A stretch of DNA of 64,000 bases from 3107 sp965216225 (GCA_965216225.1 CBDCFF010000031.1:1-64000); one strand, 5' to 3'. Shown: positions 53,207 to 63,402, numbered from the stretch's first letter. Notes: generated from the sequence alone by a model not told the origin. Program-made: numbers and translations.

Positions 53207-54248
53207 TCAGGCAGTGACGGCGCCGCCGAACTGGACCAGGCGGCGGATGTTGCAGGCGATGTTGGCCATGCCCATCATGTGTTTGCGGACTGCGAAGACA
53301 TGCTCGACGGGCGCACGGTGCTTTGACCTTGTGCTGTTCCCGCGTCTGATATTCCCGGGCATTGGGCGCCCCTCTGGTTTGCGATGGTGGACATGGCTGA
53401 CAAAACCGCGCCGCTCCATGAACGCCTCGTTCTTCATCGAGCGACAGGCGCTGTCCGCCCGGACGCCTGACCCGGTGTCAGTGGCAATCCAGCAGCCCCC
53501 GGCGCAGCATCCGCCCGTCATCGGCCGCCGCACTGGTGACATCCCATCGCCGGATGAACCGGAAACGCTTGTCGATGCCGGAATGCGCCTTGTATCCGAA
53601 ACTCGGGATGGCGATGTCGGGCGGCGCGGGGCCGTCCTCGCGCGGGCGCGCCCTGACGAACTGGGGCGAACTGGATGGTCCAGCGTGCATCCACGTCTTT
53701 TTGCCCGGCTTTGGCCGGATCATCGGGCCGGTTCTCGTCGCCGGGCTTGCCCATCCTGACAGCCGTCTTCCCGTCAACCGTGTTGCGTACCCTGGCGCGG
53801 CGACCAGCGGGCTGGCGACGATCCGACCGGACATCGCGATGTAACCGGCCTCGCGCAGCGCGGCGTCGAACCGGCTGAAAAGCCCCTCGATCGCGCCTGC
53901 CCTGGTCAGACGCTCGCGGAACACCCGAATGGTCTTCGCGTCCGGAACCCGGTCATGCAGCCCGAACCCGGGGAAACGCATGAACGACAGCCGGTCCGGG
54001 ATCAGGAACCCTGCGCGGTCATCACCGGGATTGTCTTGCGCTTGGATAATCAGGATCCTGAACATCAGCACGACGTCACAGGGCGGGCGGGCACCGTGCG
54101 AGCCGTCCGAGTACGCCAGAGCCTTCACAATATCCGCACGGAAAATCTCGAAATCAGACGCCCCGGCACAGGCTTCCAACTGATCGCCAGGATCGCTCGA
54201 CCGCTTCCGGCGGTCATCCATGTCAGAAAATCCCGGCTGTCCGACCAT
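53207..54248 (-). pseudogene. IS5-family transposase (ISL-type), frameshifted and gapped
   Basis: The N-terminal and central parts run from 54248 (MVGQPGFSDMDDRRKRSSDP; MRFPGFGLHDRVPDAKTIRV) to about 53540 (KRFRFIRRWDVTSAAADDGR). Two internal stretches are distorted (around 53800-53700). The C-terminal part is in another frame (NEAFMERRGFVSHVHHRKPE; APVEHVFAVRK), ending at 53207. Non-functional. Confidence 0.8.
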
Positions 54249-54319
54249 CTGCCGCTCCTGTCACGAGGCACCGGGAGTGAACCGGATTCAGACCGGATTG
54301 GCGAGGCAAATCGAGACCC

Positions 54320-54436
54320 TCAGGTGGCGCAGATAAAGCCGCTGTCGGTCGATCCTGTAAAGGCATCCTCAAGTGCAAGTGTAAAGTTGCTATCCGGTTC
54401 CAGTTCGCCGAATTCGTTCTCAATAATGAAACGCGA
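54320..54436 (-). pseudogene. C-terminal end of an unidentified gene
   Basis: Next to the IS256 nest, the minus frame reads SRFIIENEFGELEPDSNFTL, ALEDAFTGSTDSGFICAT and a stop at 54320. The composition (acidic, no shadow of another gene) suggests a true protein end cut by the IS insertion. Family unknown. Confidence 0.35.
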
Positions 54437-55367
54437 TTATCCCCACTTGAGCTATGCCCGAAAGTTGGTGATGGTGTGATCAGGCGGCGTGGTGAATTTG
54501 CTTGATCCCGTCTCTGAACTCAACCCCTTCAATGATCTCTGGCATGCGGTTGGCGCCGTCGAGCTTTCGCCATTTTCCTTGCGCTGACATCATCAGCTTG
54601 AATGCCATGGCCAACCCGGTCTTGCGGCTCAGGCAGCCTTTGGTTTTGCCGGTGCGGTGGCGGACGGTGGCGAAGGTGCTCTCGATCGGGTTCGTGGTTC
54701 GGATGTGCTTCCAGTGCTCAGCAGGGAAGCCGTAGAAGGAGAGCAGCACAGCCCGGTCTTTGGTCAGTTTCCCAACCGCCTTGTCATATTTCGCGCCGTA
54801 GGTTTCCACGAAGAAATCGAAGGCGGCCCCGGCTTCGGTCTTCGTTTCCGCCTGCCAGATATCATGCAGGTGGCCCTTGGCTTTGGCCTGCACCGATTTG
54901 GGCATGGCATTGAGAACGTTTCCGGTCTTGTGAACCCAGCACCGTTGTTCCGGGGTGCTGCCGAAGACTTCGCGCAGCGCCGCCCAGAACCCCAAGGCGC
55001 CGTCGCCAATGGCCAGATCGGGGGCGTGGGACAGCCCGCGACGCTTGAGATCGAGCAGCAACTCGCGCCAACTCTGCGTGCTTTCACGGTAGCCGTCGGT
55101 GAGCCCCAGAACCTCCTTGCGGCCCCACTCATCCGCGCCGATCAGCACCAGAACGCATTGTTTCTCCTCTTCCATACGCGGTTGGAAATAGACACCATCG
55201 GCCCAGACACAGACGAAACGCCGGGCACTGAGATCGCGGCGCTGCCAGCGTTCATACTCCGCCCCCCAGTCCGCTTTCAATCGCGAGATGGTGCTCGATG
55301 AAAGCCCTGCCGCGTTCGGCCCCAACAGCGCCCCAGGAGCCTCCTGAAAGTCGCCCGTGGAAATGCC

Positions 55368-56521
55368 CTTGTCTATTGGATTTCCCAGGCATTCGTATCC
55401 GTGCGATACGGATGCCACCCCTCGGGCCGCTGCAGCGGCCCGAGGGGTGGCGGGGGATGGATCGATGATGCCCTGGTCTTTGAGGACCGTTCTCAAGATG
55501 GATCACCCCCGCCCTTTTGATGAACCCGAACAGATAGTGGAGGAGGGAACACCCCTGCCTCGTATGACAGGAACGGGAGACGAAAAGGTCATGAATGATA
55601 CCATCGGCATCGACATCTCGAAAGATCATCTCGACACCCATCGCCTGAGCGATGGCAAGGCGAAACGCTTCACCAACGACCGGACAGGACTGAAGACGCT
55701 GAAGAACTGGATCGGCCCGCAGTGCTGCCGCGTCGTCTACGAGCCTACAGGACGCTATCATCGCGATCTGGAGGCCCGCCTTTCAAAGACGGCTCACGCC
55801 ATGGTCAAGGTGAACCCCAAACGCGCCCGCCGCTTCGCCGAAGCGGTCGGCCAGTCCGCCAAAACTGACCGGATCGATGCGGAACTGCTGGCCCGCATGG
55901 GGGCGATGCTTGACCTGAAGGCTTCACCGTTGCGCGATGAACCCATGAACGATCTGCGGGAGGTGCATGTCGCCCGGAGCGCTCTCATCAAGGACCAGAC
56001 TGCCTGCCGGAACCGGCTCTGCGGTGCGCGCAACACACTCGTCAAGGCGCAACTGAAAACCAGGATGCGCCAGATTGCAAAGCAACTTGCCCAACTCGAT
56101 GCCGAGTTGAAGAAGCGTATCTGCGAGGATGCAAAGCTTGCCAGACAGTTCGAGATCCTGCGGTCGATCCCCTGCCGTCGCAATACTCATCGAAATGCCG
56201 GAGATCGGAACCTTGACGCCCGGGCAGGCCGCCGCGCTTGCGGGCCTGGCTCCCTTCGTGCGCACGTCCGGCAAATGGACAGCCAGAGCGAAAATCGGAG
56301 GCGGACGAGCCGGGCTTCGCCAGGCGCTCTACATGCCCGCCCTCGTCGCAGCGCGCTGCAATTCCCAACTCACCTGCGTCTACAAGGCTTTGCGTCAAAA
56401 GGGCAAGAAAGCCAAGGTCGCCCTTGTGGCAATCATGCGCAAGCTCATCATCCTCGCAAATACCTTGATCCGCGAAAACCGCCAGTGGTCCAAAATCAAA
56501 CCTTGACCAAGACAGATATCT
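55368..56521 (+). mobile_element. IS110-family element inside IS256 (copy 2)
   Basis: 1,154 bp between CT dinucleotides at 55368-55369 and 56520-56521, the same host position and orientation as copy 1. The leader palindrome (55416-55453) is present. Its bridge-RNA region would be about 55371-55590. Confidence 0.85.
55591..56506 (+). pseudogene. IS110-family transposase with frameshift (copy 2)
   Basis: Same gene as at 11866-12781, with the same frame break after LRSIP. Minor differences (for example KKRICEDAKL here, KKRIREDAKL there). Sharing of the lesion indicates that the nest was duplicated as a unit. Confidence 0.85.
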
Positions 56522-57034
56522 TGAGATAGAGCCACGGTAGCAGTTCCTCAATCGATCTGGTCTTGCGCAGCCAGGGCGGCAAGATCGACGAGGCGAAACG
56601 GATCTTTTCGTCCACATTGCCCCGGTCCCGCATCCGCGGCACCTTCACTGGTACCGGGCCGATGCCGGTCATAACCTCGCGCTCGGGCAGATGACCATGG
56701 CGCACCAGCCGCGCACGGCCGTCGTCCGTCACCTCGCGGGCATGGGCGGCGAGGAGTGTGGCCAATTCCGCTTCCACCGCCTGTTTGAGCAGTTGGCGCG
56801 CGCCGGTTTGCAGGATGTCGGTCAGCGGGTCAGACGAAAATCCCGATGGACCGGGCAACGGCGTGATGGTAGACTTCGTCATGTGGCATATCCTTTTCTC
56901 TGCTGAGAATTGCGGCGTGTGAACAACGCCATGATATGCCGCCAATCAGCGCCATCACCAACTTTCGGCTATAACTCTGTCGCGGTTTGATGCCGCTCCT
57001 TTGATAGCATTTATTGCAACAAAGGAGACTGACT

Positions 57035-57127
57035 ATGGGACTGAAACGGACGGACGAATTCCGGCAAGACGCAGTGCGGATCGCGCTGACCAGTGGGCTT
57101 ACGCGTAAGCAGGTTGCTGATGATCTA
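57035..57127 (+). pseudogene. IS3-family OrfA, N-terminal scrap
   Basis: ATG 57035 with AAGGAG upstream. MGLKRTDEFRQDAVRIALTS, then GLTRKQVADDL, is the start of an IS3-type helix-turn-helix protein. It is cut at the TA (57126-57127) where an IS630 element inserted. Confidence 0.75.
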
Positions 57128-58286
57128 GTCCCCCGGAATTGTAATTTGTATCATTGACTGAGCGGGAATTGAGGAGGATGTTGCGATGGTGGGACGTTTG
57201 GCGGATGCAGTGGTTCTGAGCGAAGATGAGCGCCGTTTTCTCGAGGGTCAGGTTCGGCGTCACAAAGCGGCACGTTCGCTGTCGGACCGATGCCGGATGA
57301 TCCTGCTGTGCGCCGATGGTGTCACATCCCGGAAGGTAGTATGGCTGTTTTTTGAACAGTTCCGGCTTGAGTTTGTGCCAGTCCTTCATGGCCTGCAAGG
57401 GCGTTTTGGTGCTCAATGCCGACTGAGGAAACTGCTGGTTGTAGAGCCAGACATAGCGGTGCAGCGTTGTCTCCAGGTCTTCGCCGGAACGGAAGTGATG
57501 GCTTTGGAGCACCTCCTCGATGCGGCCGTTGAACCTCTCGACCATGCCGTTGGTTTGGGGCGACTTCGGCGGGGTCAAGCGGTGGTCGATATCAAGGTCT
57601 GCGCAAAGCGCATCGAACGCATGCGCGCCGGTTGCAGCGCGTTTGCGTAGACCAAACAGCCGGTCGGTGAACTCCTTGCCGTTATCGGTCAACACAGTGC
57701 GGATGCAAATCGGGCAGGCCCGTTCCAGATCGCGCAGGAAGCGGCGGGCGTTGGCGGCAGTCCTGGCTTTGAAGACACGAATGAAGACCCAACGCGTCGC
57801 CCGGTCGATGGCCACGAAAAGATAGCGGCGCGAGGTTTCATCGGCCATTTGCGGTAGGTATTTCAGGTCGATGTGTATGTATCCTGGCTCGTAGGCCTTG
57901 AAGGCGCTGTGCTTCGGCTTCGGTGCTTTGGCCTTCAGATCGCGTAGGTTTCCCACACCATGACGACGAAGGCAGCGGTCCAGGCCAGAGCGCGAGGCAT
58001 TCGGATTCAGGAACTCTCGCACCACCGCCAGCAGGTCGTCGAGTGATACCAGCAGCGTCCTGCGCAAGGTCACCGCAACCGCCTCTTGCGCCGGTGTCAG
58101 CGTGGTTTGCAGCCGGTGTGGCGTGTGGCTGCGATCCTCGACGCCATCGCGGCACCGCCATTTGTAGACAGTCTGCTCGGTCGTCCCGTATCGCTCCGCC
58201 AAGATGGAAGCAGACGCATCACTGGCCTGGAGGGCCGACCGAACCTTCGGCGTCGTTGTAGCCTGCTTGTGAAGTTGGATCACCAT
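57099..58286 (-). CDS. IS481-family transposase (copy B), fused at its end to IS630 sequence
   Basis: From ATG 58286 (MVIQLHKQATTTPKVRSALQ). Helix-turn-helix (ILAERYGTTEQTVYKWRCRD) and DDE core (GYIHIDLKYLPQMADE; VLTDNGKEFTDR; PQTNGMVERFNGRIEE). The normal stop after GCDT is absent because the element end joins IS630 sequence. About 70 foreign residues (to 57099) are appended. Its 5' leader is separated by the IS66 nest, so expression would depend on IS66 sequence. Confidence 0.85.
   Translation of the reverse strand: MVIQLHKQATTTPKVRSALQASDASASILAERYGTTEQTVYKWRCRDGVEDRSHTPHRLQTTLTPAQEAVAVTLRRTLLVSLDDLLAVVREFLNPNASRSGLDRCLRRHGVGNLRDLKAKAPKPKHSAFKAYEPGYIHIDLKYLPQMADETSRRYLFVAIDRATRWVFIRVFKARTAANARRFLRDLERACPICIRTVLTDNGKEFTDRLFGLRKRAATGAHAFDALCADLDIDHRLTPPKSPQTNGMVERFNGRIEEVLQSHHFRSGEDLETTLHRYVWLYNQQFPQSALSTKTPLQAMKDWHKLKPELFKKQPYYLPGCDTIGAQQDHPASVRQRTCRFVTPNLTLEKTALIFAQNHCIRQTSHHRNILLNSRSVNDTNYNSGGLDHQQPAYA
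57128..57319 (+). mobile_element. Left fragment of an IS630-family element
   Basis: 192 bp nearly identical to the left end of the element at 14069, including the first 45 codons of its transposase (MVGRLADAVVLSEDERRFLE from 57186). It is cut by the IS481 end at 57320. Here the proper TA precedes the end, giving the true insertion boundary of this element. Confidence 0.85.
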
Positions 58287-58347
58287 GGTCGCACCCCGTC
58301 CGTGACCGTTCGGTGAAGGAGCCCTGGCGTACTGCCGGTCGTCCCGG

Positions 58348-59865
58348 TTACGCTGCTGATGCAGCGTAACGCCACGGCATCAACTGGTCCAGCCGAGTGA
58401 TCTTGTGATCCGCGATGCGGGCGAGAACCCATGTGAGCCAGGCTTGTGGATCGACTTTATCAAGCTTTGCCGTTTCGATCAGGGTGTAGGCGATGGCCAT
58501 GGCTTTGCCACCGCCCTCGGAACCGGCGAACATCCAATTTTTGCGACCTGTGGCGACAGGTTTTATGGCGCGTTCGGCGATGTTGTTGTCCGCTTCCAGA
58601 AAGCCATGGTTCAAATAACCGCGTGCCTTTGGCAAACGACCAAGGGCATAACGGATCGCTTGGGCCAGAGGCGACTTGCCAGATATATTTGGCAACTGCG
58701 CGTGTAACCAGGTCTCAAGTTCATCGAAGATCGGTTTTGCCTTTTCCTGACGGATGGCAACGCGCTCTTCAGACGGTTTGCCACGCGCCTCTTTCTCGAC
58801 GGCATAGAGTTCCGCGGTCCGGCGGAGGGCTTCTTCGGCAATCGATGAGCCTTGCGCGGCAAAGATGTCTACAAACTTGCGTCTGACGTGCGCCAAACAA
58901 GCCATCTCCTGGGCCTTGTCCTCACCGAATACCCCGTTGAAGCCGGAATACCCGTCCGCATGGACCCAGCCTTTGTAGCCGGAGAGATGTGAGACGGGAT
59001 GTTCGCCCTTGCGATCAATCGTGAACTGATACCACGCGCAGGGCGGTGATGATCCAGACCATGGTCGTTCATCGCGAACACAGGTCCGGACACGGGCGGT
59101 CCTGGTCTTCTTGTTGCCGGGGGCCTGCATTTTAACAGGCGTATCATCAGCGAAGATGGCCGCGCCTCGGCGGACCATTCGGCCAATGGTGTCAGCCAGA
59201 GGTTCCAGAAGCGCGGTGGAGCCGCCAACCCAATTGGTCAGAGTTGATCGATTAAGATCAACGCCTTCACGGGCGTATATTTGCGACTGACGGTAGAGCG
59301 GCAGGTGGTCCGCGTATTTGCTGACCAACACGTGCGCCAGCAGCCCCGGTCCCGGGCGGCCACGTTCGATCGGGCGCGATGGCAGCGGCGATTGGACAAT
59401 GGCCTCGCAACAGGAACAGGCCATACGCGGACGCACGATCCGGTTCACGACAAAACGCCCCGGTTTGTATTCCAACTCCTCGGTCACGTCCTCACCGAGC
59501 CTCTTCAACGCCCCACCGCAACGTCGGCAGTCCTCGCCCGGCGACAAGACCTCTTCGTGCCGGTCCAGATGATCGGGCAAGGGCTTGCGGCTGTGCCGGC
59601 GGGCCGGTTTGTCCGTTTCAGGCGTTGGAGCAGGCGCCGCCTGTTCTCCAGCGGCTTCGGCAATCGCCTCATCTTCCTGGAAGACCAGATTGAGCTGGTA
59701 GAGGCTTTCTGATTTCGATCCAAACCGGTGCCGGTCATGCCCCGCCAGTTGGTGTTGGAGTTGTTCCACCTTCAGGGTCAGCGCCTTGACTTCATCGGCC
59801 AGAAGCCGGTTCACTGCCCGCAGTTCCGCAAGATCATCCGGGGCTATGTCGAGGTCCTTCAGCAT
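58348..59865 (-). CDS. tnpC: IS66 transposase TnpC, intact
   Basis: 505 residues. Coiled-coil N-terminus (EVKALTLKVEQLQHQLAG), RFGSKSES, zinc finger (CRRCGG, then RPRMACSCCE), DDE catalytic domain (AAIFADDTPVKM; HADGYSGFNGVFG; LEADNNIAERAIKP) and C-terminal block (KAMAIAYTLIETAK). The reference for the interrupted copy at 28-32 kb. Confidence 0.95.
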   Translation of the reverse strand: MLKDLDIAPDDLAELRAVNRLLADEVKALTLKVEQLQHQLAGHDRHRFGSKSESLYQLNLVFQEDEAIAEAAGEQAAPAPTPETDKPARRHSRKPLPDHLDRHEEVLSPGEDCRRCGGALKRLGEDVTEELEYKPGRFVVNRIVRPRMACSCCEAIVQSPLPSRPIERGRPGPGLLAHVLVSKYADHLPLYRQSQIYAREGVDLNRSTLTNWVGGSTALLEPLADTIGRMVRRGAAIFADDTPVKMQAPGNKKTRTARVRTCVRDERPWSGSSPPCAWYQFTIDRKGEHPVSHLSGYKGWVHADGYSGFNGVFGEDKAQEMACLAHVRRKFVDIFAAQGSSIAEEALRRTAELYAVEKEARGKPSEERVAIRQEKAKPIFDELETWLHAQLPNISGKSPLAQAIRYALGRLPKARGYLNHGFLEADNNIAERAIKPVATGRKNWMFAGSEGGGKAMAIAYTLIETAKLDKVDPQAWLTWVLARIADHKITRLDQLMPWRYAASAA

Positions 59866-60248
59866 CGCCGATCCTATACCAGATCAGCATTCCGGGGTGA
59901 ACCCCGAAAGCGCGCAAAGCCTCGTATTCATTGACCTATCCTACGCTCAACGGTCTCCAGGTTTTACGGGGCATCCGCCAGTCAATCCCCTCCAACAGCA
60001 TTGAGAGCTGCGCGGGTGTGACGCTGATCCTGCCGTCCTTTGCAGCGGGCCAGACAAACCGCCCTGCTGCGCGACAAACAAGGTGAGAATCCAGCGTCAA
60101 TCAGGATGAGAACGCGTGTGCGGGGGCTCGCAGGGAGGGCGTAGCCCGACTGGGGAGGCCCCGCACACGCGTTTTGCCCTTTTGGGGCGGGCCTGACGGT
60201 TGTGGCCGGCTCGGATAAGGAATGATTTTCTGTGCAAGGGGATCGTTC

Positions 60249-61769
60249 ATGCCGGGCTGTCATGTCACTGACCAACAAATGAGGCTCTTCATGACGCTCA
60301 GATCGACCCATTCCGTTGCCGTTGCCGCTGCCAAGGCGGGGATCAGCCAGGCAACGGGCTATCGGCTGCAAGCTGACCCAATTTTACCATCACAGAAGAA
60401 GGCCCCTCGCGGCCGGCGGCGTCCGGACCCGCTGGCGGACATTTTTGATGCGGAGGTCGTGCCGCTTCTGCGGTCCTCACCGGGGATCCGACCTGTGGCG
60501 GTTTACGAGGAGCTTCTGCGTCGGCATTCTGATCTGGGTACGGGCATCCGACGGACTCCGGAGCGACGGATACGCGCCTGGAATGCGGAACACGGCCCTG
60601 AACAGGACGTCATTTTCCGGCAGACCCACACACCGGGCAAAATGGGCCTGTCGGATTTCACCGCCATGGGCAAGTTGGGTGTGACCATTGCCGGTGAGGC
60701 ACTGGGCCATCGACTGTATCACTTCCGGCTTGCCTATAGCGGGTTTCAGCACGCCCACGTCGTGCTGGGCGGCGAAAGCTATGTGGCGCTGGCTGAGGGA
60801 TTGCAGAACGCCCTCTGGACGCTCGGCGGCGTGCCACACAATCATGGAACTGACAGCCTGTCGGCGGCCTTCAAGAACCTGGATAAGTCATCCCGGGCCG
60901 ATCTAACCGACCGCTTCGACGCCCTGTGCAACCATTATGGAATGACGCCGACGCGCAACAACAAGGGCGTCGCACACGAGAACGGTTCCATCGAGAGCCC
61001 CAATGGGCATCTGAAGCGCACCATTGAGGACGCGCTGGTCATGCGTGGGTCGCGCGACTTCGAAAGCTTGCAAGATTATCGTCGCTTCATCGACGAGATC
61101 GTGGGCCGGATCAACGCCCGCAATGCCAAGCGTATCGATGCGGAACGTGCGAGCCTCAGACCTTTGCCGACGCGGCGGACCACGGATTACGAGGAGATCA
61201 CGTTGCGCGTCACTTCCTCCGGGGGCTTCACCTTGCGCAAGGTGTTCTACACCGTGCCATCCCGGTTGATCGGGCATCAGCTGCGGGTTCGGCTCTACGA
61301 TGATCGGTTGGAGCTGTTCCTGGGAAGCTCTGCCCTGCTAACGCTGACACGCGGACGAGCCTCGAGCACCGGGAGCCATGGGCACGTGGTCAATTACCAC
61401 CACGTCATCCACTCCTTGCGCAAAAAGCCCATGGCGCTGATGGGGCTGGTCTATCGGGATCAGCTATTCCCGCGCCGGGCGTTCCGTAACATGTTCGCAT
61501 TCCTGCTGGAGCAGACCAGTGAGAAGGCGGCGTGTCGCATGGTTGTCGATCTTCTGGCGCTGGCACACGAGCGGGGCTGCGAGGCTGAATTGGCAGCGCA
61601 GCTTGAGGAGGACCTTCGCCAGAAGCGCCCGCCTGACATGGCGGCCCTACGCGCAGTGTTTAGCCCATCACAAGACGCACTCCCCCAAGTCGCGGTGCAA
61701 CTGGCCGACCTGTCATCTTACGACCAGTTGGTCGGCGGTACGCCATCCGCTCAGGAGGTGACAGCATGA
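60249..61769 (+). CDS. istA: IS21 transposase (copy 2)
   Basis: 506 residues from ATG 60249, as in copy 1. It differs visibly at one residue (RTPERR for RTLERR). Complete helix-turn-helix and DDE domains. Confidence 0.95.
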   Translation: MPGCHVTDQQMRLFMTLRSTHSVAVAAAKAGISQATGYRLQADPILPSQKKAPRGRRRPDPLADIFDAEVVPLLRSSPGIRPVAVYEELLRRHSDLGTGIRRTPERRIRAWNAEHGPEQDVIFRQTHTPGKMGLSDFTAMGKLGVTIAGEALGHRLYHFRLAYSGFQHAHVVLGGESYVALAEGLQNALWTLGGVPHNHGTDSLSAAFKNLDKSSRADLTDRFDALCNHYGMTPTRNNKGVAHENGSIESPNGHLKRTIEDALVMRGSRDFESLQDYRRFIDEIVGRINARNAKRIDAERASLRPLPTRRTTDYEEITLRVTSSGGFTLRKVFYTVPSRLIGHQLRVRLYDDRLELFLGSSALLTLTRGRASSTGSHGHVVNYHHVIHSLRKKPMALMGLVYRDQLFPRRAFRNMFAFLLEQTSEKAACRMVVDLLALAHERGCEAELAAQLEEDLRQKRPPDMAALRAVFSPSQDALPQVAVQLADLSSYDQLVGGTPSAQEVTA

Positions 61770-62575
61770 CATCGCCCCAGACCGATACCGCCCGCCTAAC
61801 CTTGGCTCTGACCGAATTGCGCTTGCCAGCCATCAAGGCGCTATGGCCGCGCTTTGCGGAACAAGCCGACAAGGAAGGCTGGCCCGCCGCTCGGATGCTC
61901 AGCACCCTGGTGGAGCATGAACTGGCTGAACGAGATCGCCGTCGTATCGAGCGACATCTCGCACAGGCACGCCTGTTGCCCGGAAAAACGATCGACACCT
62001 TCGACTTCACAGCCGTCCCCATGCTGTCCAAGGCCCATGTCAGTGCGATCACCGCTGGCGACAGCTGGATCGGAAAGGGCGGCAACATCCTGCTGTTTGG
62101 GCCGCCAGGTGTGGGCAAATCACATCTCGGCTCAGCCATCGGGCTCGCCCTTGTCGAGCAAGGCTACCGCGTCCTATTCAGCCGCACCACCGATCTGGTC
62201 CAGAAACTCCAACAGGCCCGCCGCGATCTCGTCCTCGAAAGTGCCATTGCAAAGCTCGACAAATTCCATCTGCTGATCCTCGATGACATCACCTACGTCA
62301 CCAAGGATCAGGCTGAAACCAGTGTGCTCTTCGAACTCATCAGCGCGAGATATGAACGCCGCTCAATGTTGATCACGGCCAACCAGCCCTTCGGGGAGTG
62401 GAATGCGATTTTTCCAGACCCGGCCATGACATTGGCCGCCGTCGACAGGCTCGTGCACCACGCAACCATCTTCGAGATGAATGTCGAAAGCTACCGGCGA
62501 AGAGCAGCACAAAAGGCAAAGGGGCCGGGAAGGCCTGCACAAAAAGCCACACCGGAAAACACCAAAGCTGATTGA
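61766..62575 (+). CDS. istB: IS21 helper ATPase (copy 2)
   Basis: 269 residues, identical in the translated sequence to copy 1. Walker A GPPGVGKSHLG; overlaps istA by 4 nt. Confidence 0.95.
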   Translation: MTSPQTDTARLTLALTELRLPAIKALWPRFAEQADKEGWPAARMLSTLVEHELAERDRRRIERHLAQARLLPGKTIDTFDFTAVPMLSKAHVSAITAGDSWIGKGGNILLFGPPGVGKSHLGSAIGLALVEQGYRVLFSRTTDLVQKLQQARRDLVLESAIAKLDKFHLLILDDITYVTKDQAETSVLFELISARYERRSMLITANQPFGEWNAIFPDPAMTLAAVDRLVHHATIFEMNVESYRRRAAQKAKGPGRPAQKATPENTKAD

Positions 62576-62923
62576 CGCTCCGCGACAATCAAAAAACAAA
62601 CCCCTTGATCGCGGCACAAAAGCCCGGCATCGTCCCAAACGTCGCGACCAAGGATTCTCATCCTGATTGACGCGCACTTCTCATCTTGATTGTCGCGCTA
62701 CACCGCCCTTTCTCCAACCGCTTCGAAAACAGGCACGCGCCCTGGCAATCCCACCAGATGATCTTCAACAGATCGCCGCGCCGACCCCGGAACACGAACA
62801 GGTGGCCGGAATACGGGTCTTCGGCCAAAACCTTCTCGGCCTGGGCCGCCAGCGTATTGAACCCTCGCCGCATGTCCGTGACACCCGCCGACAGCCACAC
62901 CCGCGTGTTGCTCGGCACCGGGA

Positions 62924-63304
62924 TCAAGACATCAGCCCCTTCAGCAGCCGCGCCAGCACATCAGGATCGAACCCACCCCCGGCGCTGATCCGGTGACCGC
63001 CAGCCAACTCAATCTCGATACGGCCACCGAAGGCGACGGGACCGGATGGCTGCGCCGGTTCCGGATGTGAAGCAGCCGGAGAAATCTCAACCGGCAGAAA
63101 CACGGATGCAGCTACGACCTCGGTGAAATCTGGCGCAAAACGCGGGTCCTTCAGCCATTTGAAGATCAGATTGGCGTTCATCGCGTAGCGCCGCGCAACC
63201 TGAGCCACAGAAACACCCGGCGCGGCAGTCTGCAGGCAGATCGAACGCTTCTCGTCGTCCCACCAAATTCGCTTCTTGCGCCTGCCAGCCATAGAGTGCC
63301 TCAT
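62924..63304 (-). CDS. tnpA: IS66 accessory protein TnpA (copy 2)
   Basis: 126 residues from ATG 63304, same start logic as copy 1. A handful of substitutions relative to copy 1 (for example VVAASVFLP here, VVAGSVFLP there). Upstream dyad at 63306-63329. Confidence 0.85.
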   Translation of the reverse strand: MRHSMAGRRKKRIWWDDEKRSICLQTAAPGVSVAQVARRYAMNANLIFKWLKDPRFAPDFTEVVAASVFLPVEISPAASHPEPAQPSGPVAFGGRIEIELAGGHRISAGGGFDPDVLARLLKGLMS

Positions 63305-63402
63305 GGTGTCCACTATCGATGGTGGACACTATCGGCTCCTCCGCCCCCGCGTTAGGTCGACTTCAACGGACGCTCACCCCCGTCCCGAATGTCCCACAGA
63401 AC

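Larger units (their letters stand above)
54480..56882 (-). pseudogene. IS256-family transposase split by IS110
   Basis: The N-terminal part runs from 56882 (MTKSTITPLPGPSG) to PWLYLK; the C-terminal part from about 55367 (GISTGDFQEAPGALLG) to 54480. Apart from the IS110 insertion the reading frame is open. Without the guest it would be very close to the intact 416-residue protein. Confidence 0.93.
54449..56977 (-). mobile_element. IS256-family element carrying an internal IS110 element (nest copy 2)
   Basis: 2,529 bp. Ends GAGCTATGCCCGAAAGTTGG (54449) and, complementary, to 56977 as in copy 1. The 9-bp flanks differ (TCCCCACTT and TGTCGCGGT), so no target duplication remains. Either an adjacent deletion followed insertion, or the copy arrived by recombination. 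It is 10 bp shorter than copy 1, which carries the extra ACTGCCTGCT. Confidence 0.9.
60065..62702 (+). mobile_element. IS21-family element (copy 2) inside tnpB
   Basis: 2,638 bp, same length and ends as copy 1 but in the opposite orientation. A 6-bp target duplication, CCGCCC, lies at 60059-60064 and 62703-62708. The leader stem (15-bp arms) is repeated at about 60111-60173. Confidence 0.96.
59936..62927 (-). pseudogene. IS66 TnpB split by IS21
   Basis: The first part runs from 62927 (IPVPSNTRVWLSAGVTDMRR) to LEKGR at 62703. The second runs from 60064 to the TAG at 59936-59938 after RPLSVG. The interrupting IS21 is flanked by CCGCCC duplications. The stop here is the normal family position, unlike copy 1. 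Confidence 0.92.
58302..63377 (-). mobile_element. IS66-family element carrying IS21 (nest copy 2)
   Basis: 5,076 bp, exactly the length of copy 1, with the same ends. A perfect 8-bp target duplication, CCCCGTCC, lies at 58294-58301 and 63378-63385. It inserted into the 5' leader of IS481 copy B, whose remaining end is at about 63386-63402. The IS21 guest is in tnpB. Confidence 0.96.
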
